A DNA stretch of 48,885 nucleotides. Source: Streptomyces afghaniensis 772 (GTDB lineage Bacteria; Actinomycetota; Actinomycetes; Streptomycetales; Streptomycetaceae). Location of the stretch: the NCBI GenBank assembly GCA_000415505.1, contig KE354388.1, positions 1 through 48,885 on the forward strand, in the 5' to 3' direction. The notes below the pieces were generated by a model. It was not told the origin of the DNA, searched no databases, and saw nothing but the letters and a program-made list of their open reading frames with translations. The position numbers and the translations under genes were made by a program. The number at the start of each line of letters is the position of its first letter. The stretch's first letter is position 1. Shown one piece after another: positions 1 through 7,670 of the stretch.

Positions 1-2
1 GC

Positions 3-158
3 CCGGGCGGCAAGAGCCAGACGCTGCCCCTCTTCATGTACGAACAGGCCTTCCAGAACAGCCTGATCGGCTACGGCACGGCGGTGGCCCTGCTGCTCCT
101 CCTGGTCGGCTCCCTCTTCTCCCTCGTCTACCTGCGCCTGCTCCGGACGGAGGTCTGA
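3..158 (+). CDS. Sugar ABC transporter permease, C-terminal fragment (MalF/UgpA type)
   Basis: Partial: the gene enters from the left edge and only about 51 codons are visible, ending TGA at 156-158. The fragment reads as a short soluble stretch, one strongly hydrophobic helix (Ala/Leu/Val-rich) and a short basic tail ending RLLRTEV, the usual end of the first permease of a CUT1-family carbohydrate importer. The next permease starts only 5 bases after this stop, as in the usual MalF-MalG-like gene pair. The substrate cannot be told from what is visible; the solute-binding protein would be expected upstream, outside the window. Confidence 0.8.
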   Translation, partial: PGGKSQTLPLFMYEQAFQNSLIGYGTAVALLLLLVGSLFSLVYLRLLRTEV

Positions 159-163
159 CCCGC

Positions 164-1003
164 ATGGCCGTCACCCTCGCCTCCCGCCGCACGGCCCGCC
201 GCCTGGCCGCCGACGCGGGCCTCCTGGTGGTCGCCGCCGCGTTCGTCCTCCCCCTGGCCTGGGTCGTGCTGTCCTCCCTGGACCCCCACGCCGACCTCCG
301 GGTCAAGACACCCGACGGCCTCACCCTCGACAACTTCGACGCGATCCTCACCCCCGAGATCACCTTCACCCCCCTCCTCAACAGCCTGATCCTGTGCGGC
401 AGCGCGACGCTCCTGACGGTGGTCTGCGCGGCCCTGGCGGCCTACCCGCTCTCCCGGTTCCGCTCCCGCTTCAACCGTCCGTTCCTGCTGACGATCCTCT
501 TCGCGACGAGTCTGCCGATCACGGCGATCATGGTCCCGGTCTACGCGCTCTTCGTCCGGGTGGACCTGATCGACACCATGCAGGGCACGATCTTCTTCTT
601 CGCCGCGTCCCAACTGCCGTACGCCATCTGGCTGATGAAGAACTTCATGGATGGCGTGCCGAAGGAACTGGAAGAGGCGGCCTGGACCGACGGGGCGTCG
701 TCCCTCCAGTCCCTGATCCGCATCGTGCTGCCCCTGATGGGCCCGGGCGTGGCCGTCGTGACGGTCTTCTCCTTCGTCATGATGTGGGGCAACTTCTTCG
801 TCCCCTTCATGCTCCTGCTGACACCCGACCAGATGCCGGCCTCCGTCAGCATCAACGACTTCTTCGGGAACCGGGGCATGGTGGCGTACGGGCAGCTGGC
901 GGCGTTCTCGGTCGTCTACTCGACACCGGTGATCCTTCTGTACGTCCTGATCGCCCGACGCCTGGGAGGGGGCTTCGCCCTGGGAGGGGCGGTGAAGGGC
1001 TGA
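164..1003 (+). CDS. Carbohydrate ABC transporter permease, second subunit (MalG type)
   Basis: A 279-residue inner-membrane permease of a CUT1-type sugar importer. It has about six hydrophobic segments. The EAA loop that docks with the ATPase is clear, reading EAAWTDGASSLQSL around residues 171-184 and followed by the expected hydrophobic stretch with conserved Gly/Pro. Length and layout match MalG/AraQ-like proteins. It starts at ATG 164 just after the stop of the partner permease, so the two are co-transcribed. No ATPase gene follows, which is normal in Streptomyces, where MsiK often serves several importers. The flanking glucarate genes are convergent with it and need not share its substrate. 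Confidence 0.9.
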   Translation: MAVTLASRRTARRLAADAGLLVVAAAFVLPLAWVVLSSLDPHADLRVKTPDGLTLDNFDAILTPEITFTPLLNSLILCGSATLLTVVCAALAAYPLSRFRSRFNRPFLLTILFATSLPITAIMVPVYALFVRVDLIDTMQGTIFFFAASQLPYAIWLMKNFMDGVPKELEEAAWTDGASSLQSLIRIVLPLMGPGVAVVTVFSFVMMWGNFFVPFMLLLTPDQMPASVSINDFFGNRGMVAYGQLAAFSVVYSTPVILLYVLIARRLGGGFALGGAVKG

Positions 1004-1031
1004 CCGGCGCGGTTGCCGGGGCTGGGGCGTA

Positions 1032-1326
1032 GCGCAACCCGGCGGAGCGGGGTGCCGCTGCGCCCACCCGTGCCGCCCCAGCGGCACGACTGCCCGCAGC
1101 GAGGGCGACCACGACGCGCCCGCACCCGCGTACGCACGGAAGGGGCCGTGTCGGGGGTGTCCGCCCGCAGCGGTTGGCGCGTCAACGGACAGTCAGTCGG
1201 CGTCCGACCCCATCGCGCCGTTCCGAGGACGGACACCCCCCGGCGCGGCCCCGACCCACAACCGGCGAGCAGGCGCAACGCGCACCCCACCGAAGCAGCC
1301 CCAGGCCGCCGCAGGCACCCCGCCCA
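1032..1326. repeat. Dispersed ~300 bp intergenic repeat, copy A
   Basis: This fills nearly all of the 335 bp between the convergent permease and glucarate dehydratase genes. It is near-identical, in the same orientation, to 37438-37761. About 100 bases (1158-1259) match without a visible difference. Copy A has an intact 9-bp inverted repeat, 1052-1060 pairing with 1079-1087, which copy B lacks. The central part has nested inverted arms: GGGGGTGTCCG near 1153 with its complement near 1230, GGCGCG with CGCGCC, and GTCGG with CCGAC. It could fold as one long imperfect hairpin. No convincing protein is encoded. I know no named family for it. Confidence 0.85.
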
Positions 1327-1338
1327 ACCGCCGGAGCC

Positions 1339-2676
1339 TCACCGCACCAGACACGGCCGCTTCGCGTCGAACTCCCAGCCCGGCACCAGATACCGCATCC
1401 CCACCGCATCGTCCCGAGCCCCCACCCCCTTCTCCCGGTACAGCTCGTGCGCCGCCAGCAGCCGGTCCATGTCGAGCTCGACACCCAGCCCCGGCGCGTC
1501 CGGCACGGCGATCTCCCCGCCCACGATGCGGGGCGGCGAGACGGTCAGCCGCTCCAGCCCCTCCTGCCAGATCCAGTGCGTGTCCAGCGCGTTGTACTCC
1601 CCCGGCGCCGCCGCCCCGCAGTGCGTCACCATCGCCAGGGAGATGTCGAAGTGGTTGTTGGAGTGACACCCCCAGGTCAGCCCCATCGCGTTGCACAACT
1701 GCGCCACCCGCACCGACCCCTGCATGGTCCAGAAGTGCGGGTCGGCCAGCGGGATGGAGACCGACTGGAGAGCCAGGGCATGGGCCATCTGGCGCCAGTC
1801 CGTCGCGATCATGTTCGTCGCCGTCGGCAACCCCGTGGCCCGGCGGAACTCCGCGAGGATCTCCCGCCCGGAGTAACCGCCCTCCGCCCCGCAGGGATCC
1901 TCGGCGTACGCGAGCGTGCCCAGCAACGGCCGGCACAGCTCGACCGCCTCCCGCAGCGACCACGCCCCGTTCGGGTCCAGCGTGATCCGCGCCTCGGGAA
2001 AGCGCGACTTGAGCGCGCGCACGGCCGCGACCTCCTCGGCCCCCGCCAGCACACCCCCCTTGAGCTTGAAGTCCCGGAACCCGTAGTGCTCGTAGGCCGC
2101 CTCCGCCTGCCGCACGATCGCCTCCGGCGACAGCGCCTCCTCGTGCCGCACCCGGTACCACTCCACCAACGAGTCGGGCTCCCGGACGTACTCCAGATCG
2201 GTCCGGTCCGGGTCACCGACGTAGAAGAGATACCCCAGCACCCGCACGGAGTCCCGCTGCTGCCCGTCACCCAGCAGCGCCGCCACGGGCACGTCCAGCT
2301 GCTGCCCGAGCAGATCGAGCAGCGCCGACTCGACCGCGGTCACCGTGTGGACGGTGGTCCGCAGGTCGAAGGTCTGCGCACCCCGCCCCCCGGCGTCCCG
2401 GTCGGCGAACCGCTCGCCGATCTCGCGCAGCACCCGCTTGTAGTCCCCCACCTTCGCCCCGACGACCAGCGACTCGGCGTCCCGCAGGGTCCGCGTGATC
2501 TTCTCCCCGCCGGGCACCTCCCCCAACCCGGTACGCCCCTCGGAGTCGGTGAGTACGACGATGTTGCGGGTGAAGTACGGGCCGTGCGCGCCGGAGAGGT
2601 TCAGCTCCATGCTGTCCCGGCCCGCGACGGGGTAGACGGCGAACGCCGTGACGGTCGGCTGCTTCCTGCTGCTCAT
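1339..2676 (-). CDS. gudD: Glucarate dehydratase (enolase superfamily)
   Basis: A 445-residue cytoplasmic enzyme that dehydrates D-glucarate (and L-idarate) to 5-keto-4-deoxy-glucarate. The enolase-superfamily signature of this subgroup is complete: the KxK base in FKLKGG, metal ligands in DPNG, AEDPCG and the following TNM, and the second catalytic base in [13 protein letters not shown]. The length is that of the family. I chose ATG at 2676 because it has a GGAAGGG ribosome site six bases upstream; an in-frame ATG at 2706 would add ten residues without one. The GntP permease lies 45 bases upstream on the same strand, so the two form a sugar-acid catabolic operon, probably controlled by the divergent IclR gene. 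Confidence 0.93.
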   Translation of the reverse strand: MSSRKQPTVTAFAVYPVAGRDSMELNLSGAHGPYFTRNIVVLTDSEGRTGLGEVPGGEKITRTLRDAESLVVGAKVGDYKRVLREIGERFADRDAGGRGAQTFDLRTTVHTVTAVESALLDLLGQQLDVPVAALLGDGQQRDSVRVLGYLFYVGDPDRTDLEYVREPDSLVEWYRVRHEEALSPEAIVRQAEAAYEHYGFRDFKLKGGVLAGAEEVAAVRALKSRFPEARITLDPNGAWSLREAVELCRPLLGTLAYAEDPCGAEGGYSGREILAEFRRATGLPTATNMIATDWRQMAHALALQSVSIPLADPHFWTMQGSVRVAQLCNAMGLTWGCHSNNHFDISLAMVTHCGAAAPGEYNALDTHWIWQEGLERLTVSPPRIVGGEIAVPDAPGLGVELDMDRLLAAHELYREKGVGARDDAVGMRYLVPGWEFDAKRPCLVR

Positions 2677-2721
2677 CAGTTGCCCTTCCTCAGAAGTACG
2701 GTTCACAGACCGACATACGGT

Positions 2722-4059
2722 TCACAGACTCAGGACGTCGAGGCCCCACTCGACGACGAGCACTCCGCCCAGCCCGAGCACGGCGAGCACGGTCGTATAG
2801 GACGTACGGACCTTGATGGCCTCGATGACGGAGAGGTTGAAGTACTCCTTGAACAGCCAGAACCCGGGGTCGTTGACGTGGGAGAAGGCGATGGAGCCGC
2901 AGGCGACGGCCAGCACCATGACCTCCGGGTGCACCCCGCTGCCCGCCAGCAGCGGCAGCGCCACGCCGGAGGCCGTGACGACCGCGACCGTGGCCGAGCC
3001 GAGCGCGATGCGGAGGATGACGGCGACGAGCCAGGCAAGGACGATCGGCGAGATGGACCAGCCGTCCGTGACCTCCTTGATGTAGTCGGAGATCCCGCCT
3101 TCGACGAGGACGTTCTTGAAGGCCCCGCCCGCGCCGATCACCAGCAGGATCATCGCCATCGCCTGGGCCGCCGAGCCACAGGAGACGCCGACGTCGCTCA
3201 GGCTGCGCCCGATCCGCGGTCCGAACACCCAGACCGCCAGGCACAGGGTCAGCAGCAGGGCGATCGGCGCCGACCCGACGAAGGCGACGACGTGCAGGAA
3301 CGGGCTGTCGCCCGAGGCGGCCATGTCGGTCACGGCGGCGGCCACGATCAGCACGACGGGGAACAGCGCCACGAACAGCGACCAGCCGAGGCCCGGCATC
3401 TCCTCGTCGGTGAACTCGCGCTCGCTGACCAGGCCCTTGGGAATGGCCGGCGTCAGCCGCGCGACGAACGGGAGGCGAGGCCAGGTCAGGGCGATGAGCG
3501 CGCCGGCGGGCACGGCGACGAACAGGCCGTAGAACAGCGTCAGTCCGACGGAGGCGTGGAAGGTCGCGGCGACGGCGGTGGGGCCGGGGTGCGGCGGCAG
3601 GAAGCTGTGCATGGTGGACAGGGCGATGGACATCGGCAGGCCGACCCACAGCAGCTTCGCCCCGGTGACCCTGACCAGGGTGAACGCGATGGGCACGATG
3701 ATGACGAACGCGACCTCGTAGAACATGGTCACGCCGATCAGCATGGACGTGACCACCATGGCGACCTGGACCCAGCGCGGCCCGAAGGCGTCGAGGAGCT
3801 TGCCGGCTATGCGCTGTGCGGCGCCCGCGTCCCCCATCACCCGGCCGACCATGGCGCCGAGTCCGATGGTCAGCATGGTGTCGCCGATCTGGTCCCCGAT
3901 GCCCTCGGAGAGGACGTCCGGGATGGTCGCCACGGGAATCCCCTGGACCAGTGCGACCCCGACCGCCACGAGCAGCAGGGCCGCGAAGCCGTTCAGTCTC
4001 AGCCTGGTCATGAGGAGGAGCAGAACCAGAACGCTGATTCCGACTACGAGCAGAGGCAA
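2722..4059 (-). CDS. GntP-family sugar-acid permease
   Basis: A polytopic membrane protein of 445 residues in the gluconate:H+ symporter family. Hydrophobic helices run the whole length, with family-like stretches such as HSFLPPHPGPTAVAA and SHVNDPGFWLFKEY. I chose the TTG start at 4059 because AGGGGA sits six bases before it and the first helix (PLLVVGISVLVLLLL) then starts at once. The longer frame to 4167 would add a polar, proline-rich tail and run across the putative promoter. Being followed by glucarate dehydratase suggests it imports glucarate or a related aldarate, although the family as a whole is best known for gluconate. Confidence 0.88.
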   Translation of the reverse strand: MPLLVVGISVLVLLLLMTRLRLNGFAALLLVAVGVALVQGIPVATIPDVLSEGIGDQIGDTMLTIGLGAMVGRVMGDAGAAQRIAGKLLDAFGPRWVQVAMVVTSMLIGVTMFYEVAFVIIVPIAFTLVRVTGAKLLWVGLPMSIALSTMHSFLPPHPGPTAVAATFHASVGLTLFYGLFVAVPAGALIALTWPRLPFVARLTPAIPKGLVSEREFTDEEMPGLGWSLFVALFPVVLIVAAAVTDMAASGDSPFLHVVAFVGSAPIALLLTLCLAVWVFGPRIGRSLSDVGVSCGSAAQAMAMILLVIGAGGAFKNVLVEGGISDYIKEVTDGWSISPIVLAWLVAVILRIALGSATVAVVTASGVALPLLAGSGVHPEVMVLAVACGSIAFSHVNDPGFWLFKEYFNLSVIEAIKVRTSYTTVLAVLGLGGVLVVEWGLDVLSL

Positions 4060-4093
4060 GGCAGTTCCCCTTTGAACCGGTGTCCCATCCCTA

Positions 4094-4120
4094 TATGCAG
4101 ACGGCGTCCACGTATGCAGA
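4094..4120. promoter_or_regulatory. Direct repeat in the gntP-gudD / IclR divergent region
   Basis: TATGCAGA occurs at 4094-4101 and again at 4113-4120, a 19-bp period (about two helix turns). It lies just downstream of the predicted permease promoter, between it and the TTG start. This would suit a repressor site for the divergent IclR protein. Inference only. Confidence 0.4.
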
Positions 4121-4123
4121 TGG

Positions 4124-4152
4124 AGGCTAAGTGGATGAACGTGCCGGGTCAA
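4124..4152 (-). promoter_or_regulatory. Predicted promoter of the GntP-gudD operon
   Basis: On the minus strand, TTGACC (4147-4152) and TAGCCT (4124-4129) are separated by 17 bases, a good match to vegetative Streptomyces promoters. The start site would fall near 4117, within the direct repeat. Confidence 0.45.
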
Positions 4153-4195
4153 TGGCCGGGCGATCACGGATTTCCTGCGGACCTACGATGAGCGC

Positions 4196-4984
4196 ATGCA
4201 GGAGAGCAGAGGGGTCCGCGGCGTGAAGTCGGCGGCCCGGACCGTCGCGCTGCTGGAACTGCTCGCCGAGCGGGGCGAACAGCCCTCGCGCCTCGACCAG
4301 CTCGCGGAGGACCTGGGGGTGCCGCGCAGCAGCATGTACCAGCTGCTCCAGACGCTCGTCGACGCCGGGTGGGTCCGCACGGACGCCACCGGCTCCCTCT
4401 ACGGCATCGGGATCCGCGCGCTGCTCACCGGCACCGGCTATCTGGACGGGGACCGGCACGTCCGGGCGGTCCGCCCGTACCTCGACGAGGCGTCGGACGC
4501 GCTCGGCGAGACGATCCACCTGGCCCGGCTCGACGGCCGGGACGTCGTCTACCTCGCCACCCGTGAGTCCCACGAGTACCTGCGGACCATCAGCCGGGTC
4601 GGCCGCCGGGTCCCGGCCCACGCCGGCGCGCTCGGCAAGGCACTGCTCGCGGAGCGCGCCGACGAAGAACTGCCGTTCACGCGGTGGCCGTTGACCGCGC
4701 TCACGGAGAACACCCGCACCGACCGGGCAGCCCTCCTCGCCGACCTGGCCGGGGTGCGCGAGCGCGGCTACTCCATCGACCGCGAGGAGACGGTGCACGG
4801 CATCGCCGGCTTCGGCTTCGCCCTGCGCTACGGCACACCGGTCGTCGACGCCATCAGCTGCTCGGTCCCGGTGGCCCGGCTGACCCCGGAGCACGAGGCC
4901 CGCATCGTCTCCGTGATGCGGGACATCCGGGCGAGGATCGAATCCCGGCTACCACCGGCACCGGGCACACCCGACTGGCGTTAG
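4196..4984 (+). CDS. IclR-family transcriptional regulator
   Basis: A 262-residue regulator. Residues about 10-70 form a winged helix-turn-helix (PSRLDQLAEDLGVPRSSMYQLL). Residues about 80-250 form the IclR effector domain, including the GALGKALLAE and RGYSIDREE stretches and the late Cys-containing segment ISCSVPVARL. It is divergent from the GntP-gudD operon, the usual arrangement for an IclR repressor of sugar-acid catabolism, so a glucarate-type effector is the natural guess. The start is not certain: ATG 4196 lacks a strong ribosome site, and a GTG at about 4223 behind AGAGGGG is an alternative. Confidence 0.88.
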   Translation: MQESRGVRGVKSAARTVALLELLAERGEQPSRLDQLAEDLGVPRSSMYQLLQTLVDAGWVRTDATGSLYGIGIRALLTGTGYLDGDRHVRAVRPYLDEASDALGETIHLARLDGRDVVYLATRESHEYLRTISRVGRRVPAHAGALGKALLAERADEELPFTRWPLTALTENTRTDRAALLADLAGVRERGYSIDREETVHGIAGFGFALRYGTPVVDAISCSVPVARLTPEHEARIVSVMRDIRARIESRLPPAPGTPDWR

Positions 4985-4985
4985 T

Positions 4986-5007
4986 GAGGGCCCGCCCGAA
5001 GGCCCTC
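4986..5007. terminator. Hairpin between the IclR and PPOX genes
   Basis: GAGGGCC (4986-4992) pairs perfectly with GGCCCTC (5001-5007) across an 8-base loop, two bases after the IclR stop. The genes converge here, so it can serve both strands. There is no T-run, as is common in Streptomyces. Confidence 0.5.
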
Positions 5008-5030
5008 CGAAGCCGTCCGCCAGTCGCCCG

Positions 5031-5480
5031 TCAGCCGGCCGCCCCGTCCGGCAGGACCCCGGCCCGGAACGGCTCCACGCCCTCCAGCCTCCGCACCCGC
5101 GTCGGCTCGATCAGCAGCATCACCCGGCGCTCCCCGGGCAGCAGCCACGGATAGCGGTCCTCCCCGAGGTACTTCCGCGCGAGCCGGTCCATCGCCCGCT
5201 CCGCCTCCTCGCCCTCCACGAACCGGACGACCTTCCCCCGGATCTCCGCCCGGTCGTACGGGTTCGCGGGGTCGTGGTGGGACAGCGAAACGTACGGATT
5301 GCGCCGCAGATTCTCTTCCTTCACCCGCCCGATCGACGTGTTGACCATGACGCACTCCCCTTCGATGTCCGCCCACATGGGCGACACCTGGGGCGCTCCG
5401 TCCGCACCCACCGTCGCGAGATGCCAGAAGTTCGTCGCGAGAAGACGCTCACGAATATGCCCGTTGAGCTTGCCGTTCAC
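5031..5480 (-). CDS. PPOX-class flavin/F420-dependent oxidoreductase family protein
   Basis: A 149-residue protein of the pyridoxamine-5'-phosphate-oxidase-like split-barrel fold. It starts with the usual pattern of these actinobacterial proteins: a short helix, then FWHLATVGADGAPQVSPMWADIEG, then a strand with MVNTSIGRVKEENLRRNPYVSLS, which forms the cofactor phosphate pocket in the family. Length fits the F420-dependent TIGR03618/TIGR03668-like groups. Substrate unknown. It converges on the IclR gene and is divergent from the XRE gene. F420 rather than FMN is a guess from taxon and length. Confidence 0.8.
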   Translation of the reverse strand: MNGKLNGHIRERLLATNFWHLATVGADGAPQVSPMWADIEGECVMVNTSIGRVKEENLRRNPYVSLSHHDPANPYDRAEIRGKVVRFVEGEEAERAMDRLARKYLGEDRYPWLLPGERRVMLLIEPTRVRRLEGVEPFRAGVLPDGAAG

Positions 5481-5666
5481 CTGAGTGCCCGCCTTTCCGG
5501 GCCCACGCTCACCAGGCCCGGCGCCATCCTCGCCGCACCCGCGCCCCGGCCGACAGACGATCTTCAGCCCCGATCGAACCCGCCGGTAGCCGTAGCTTCC
5601 TACAATCCGTGATCCTGGCCGAACAGACCGTAGTCACCGCAGCCCCGCGCCCCTAGCTTGTGGCCC

Positions 5667-6404
5667 GTGCGCCGACCTTCAGCCCGCCCGAGCCAGCCCG
5701 CACCCCACTCCCTGCCCGCCACCCCGACACCCCCGCCCTTCAACGCCCCCGCCGCCCGCCGGCTGCGCGCGGCCCTCGGCATGACACCCGAGCGCGTCGC
5801 CCACGACATGCGCGTCTCCTACGGGCACCCCCGCATCACCCCGGACCACGTCATGGCCTGGGAACGCGGGGCGGCGGCCCCTTCCGCCTCGGAACTCACC
5901 GCACTCGCAGGGGTGTTGTGGTGCTCGCCCGGCGAACTCATCGGCAGACCCCGCACCCTGCGCGAGCACCGCATCGCCCGCGGCCTCGCCCCCGAGGACG
6001 TGGCCCGTGCCGTAGGACACGAACTCCACGCCTATCTGCGGATGGAGGAGACCGACACCTGGCGCGGCACCGACCGCCAGTCCGCCGCCCTCGCCGAGCT
6101 GCTCGGCCTCCGCCTGCCCGACTTCGTCACCGTCACGGGCGGCAACGCCAAGCTCGGCGACCTGCTGCGCAACGCCGTCACCACCCGCTGGCAGGCCTAC
6201 GTACGCCCGGTGGCCAAGCTCGTGCCGTTGGACCGGCCGTTCCTGGAGGGCGCCCTCCAGGCACTGCACCAGGACTACCAGGGACACATGGCCGCCACCC
6301 TGAGCTGGGGCGGCGGCGGCAGCGACGCCGGCGACGCGGCCCGCGACTTCCTCGACCGGATCGTCGAGCACTTCTGGACGAGGATCCAGCAGAGCCCGGC
6401 CTAG
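5667..6404 (+). CDS. XRE-family DNA-binding protein with two HTH units
   Basis: About 245 residues. After a Pro-rich lead there are two successive XRE-like helix-turn-helix regions: one starting near PAARRLRAALGMTPERVA, with the typical 'MAWERGAAAPSASELTALA' ending, and a second starting TLREHRIARGLAPEDVARAV. The C-terminal ~110 residues have no motif I recognise. GTG 5667 is preferred to TTG 5658: a TAGCTT -10-like hexamer at 5654-5659 would put the transcript start on or next to that GTG, giving a leaderless message, and no ribosome site is seen for either start. Only 18 bases separate its stop from the convergent pfkA. Target unknown. Confidence 0.8.
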   Translation: MRRPSARPSQPAPHSLPATPTPPPFNAPAARRLRAALGMTPERVAHDMRVSYGHPRITPDHVMAWERGAAAPSASELTALAGVLWCSPGELIGRPRTLREHRIARGLAPEDVARAVGHELHAYLRMEETDTWRGTDRQSAALAELLGLRLPDFVTVTGGNAKLGDLLRNAVTTRWQAYVRPVAKLVPLDRPFLEGALQALHQDYQGHMAATLSWGGGGSDAGDAARDFLDRIVEHFWTRIQQSPA

Positions 6405-6422
6405 GCCCGGGCCCAGGCCGCT

Positions 6423-7448
6423 CTAGAAGACCGACTCGGCCTCGTCCATCCGGTCCTTCGGCACGGTCTTCAGCTCGGTCACGGCCTCCGCGAGCGGCAC
6501 CATCACGATGTCCGTCCCGCGCAGCGCGGTCATCCTGCCGAACTGCCCCTGGTGCGCGGCCTCCACCGCGTGCCAGCCGAACCGCGTGGCGAGCACCCGG
6601 TCGTACGCGGTCGGTGAGCCGCCGCGCTGGACGTGGCCGAGAATGACCGGCTTGGCCTCCTTGCCGAGCCGTCGCTCCAGCTCATGGGCGAGCGCCGTGC
6701 CGATGCCCTGGAAGCGCTCGTGGCCGAACTTGTCTATGGCGCCCTTGCCGTAGTCCATGGTGCCGTCGGCGGGGTGGGCGCCCTCGGCGACGCAGACGAC
6801 GGCGAACTTCTTGCCGCGGGCGAAGCGCTCCTCGACCATCTTCACGAGATCGGCCGGGTCGAACGGCCGCTCCGGCAGACAGATCCCGTGCGCGCCGGCC
6901 GCCATGCCGGACTCCAGCGCGATCCAGCCCGCGTGGCGCCCCATGACCTCCACCACCATCACCCGCTGGTGGGACTCGGCGGTGGTCTTCAGACGGTCCA
7001 TCGCCTCGGTGGCGACCCCGACCGCCGTGTCGAAGCCGAAGGTGCGGTCGGTCGACGAGATGTCGTTGTCGATCGTCTTCGGGACGCCGACCACCGGCAG
7101 ACCGGCGTCGGACAGCATGCGGGCCGCCGTCAGCGTGCCCTCGCCGCCGATCGGGATCAGCGCGTCGATGCCGAACTCGTGGATCATGTCGGACGCGTTC
7201 TCGCACGCCTCGCGGAGCCGGTCGCGCTCCAGCCGGGACGACCCCAGGATCGTGCCGCCGCGGGCCAGGATGCCGCTGACCGCGTTCAGGTCGAGGGTGC
7301 GGTAGCGGCCGTCCAGCAGGCCCGAGTAACCGTCCTCGAAGCCGATGACCTCGTCGCCGTAGTTGTCGACCGCCCGGTGCACGACCGACCGGATCACGGC
7401 GTTCAGGCCGGGGCAGTCGCCGCCTGCGGTGAGAACTCCGATACGCAT
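6423..7448 (-). CDS. pfkA: ATP-dependent 6-phosphofructokinase (group III)
   Basis: 341 residues. It phosphorylates fructose-6-phosphate to fructose-1,6-bisphosphate, the committing step of glycolysis. The nucleotide-binding TAGGDCPGLNAVIR (7-20), the catalytic TIDND (125-129), the MGRHAGW substrate loop and GHVQRGGSPTAYDR are all present. Gly104 (in IGGEGTL) indicates use of ATP; PPi enzymes carry Asp there. Lys124 (PKTIDND) is typical of PPi enzymes, a combination known for the actinobacterial group III ATP enzymes. Start at ATG 7448. It is divergent from pta across 222 bases. The open frame continues far upstream only as antisense of pta. Confidence 0.95.
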   Translation of the reverse strand: MRIGVLTAGGDCPGLNAVIRSVVHRAVDNYGDEVIGFEDGYSGLLDGRYRTLDLNAVSGILARGGTILGSSRLERDRLREACENASDMIHEFGIDALIPIGGEGTLTAARMLSDAGLPVVGVPKTIDNDISSTDRTFGFDTAVGVATEAMDRLKTTAESHQRVMVVEVMGRHAGWIALESGMAAGAHGICLPERPFDPADLVKMVEERFARGKKFAVVCVAEGAHPADGTMDYGKGAIDKFGHERFQGIGTALAHELERRLGKEAKPVILGHVQRGGSPTAYDRVLATRFGWHAVEAAHQGQFGRMTALRGTDIVMVPLAEAVTELKTVPKDRMDEAESVF

Positions 7449-7542
7449 CGTGCTGTGTCTCCTGCTCGCTGTTGATACCGGTGAGCCTCTGCCGATTGTT
7501 TCACGCTCCACAGCCCGGCGTCGCACCCCGAGGCTGACGGGC

Positions 7543-7571
7543 GCCTTATCTATCGACGGAGGTATTGTCAA
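7543..7571 (-). promoter_or_regulatory. Candidate pfkA promoter
   Basis: On the minus strand there is a perfect -35 TTGACA (7566-7571) with TAAGGC 17 bases further on (7543-7548). The -10 match is poor. The start site would be about 90 bases before the pfkA ATG, leaving a 5' leader. Confidence 0.35.
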
Positions 7572-7670
7572 GAGGGTTCTGCTCACCTCGGTGGGCGATT
7601 TTTGTGCCCGTGGCTGGATAGCCATTGGCTTGATACACATCCCCCACTCGAGACGAAACGGAGAGCGCGC

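Noticed and set aside
1013-1666. Possible protein encoded by repeat copy A
   Set aside because: The reading frame is not preserved in copy B and the composition is Arg/Pro/Thr without a motif.
1174-4191. 1,005-codon plus-strand frame over gudD and the GntP gene
   Set aside because: Antisense to two genes with complete family motifs; the product is low-complexity Arg/Pro/Gln and spans the repeat.
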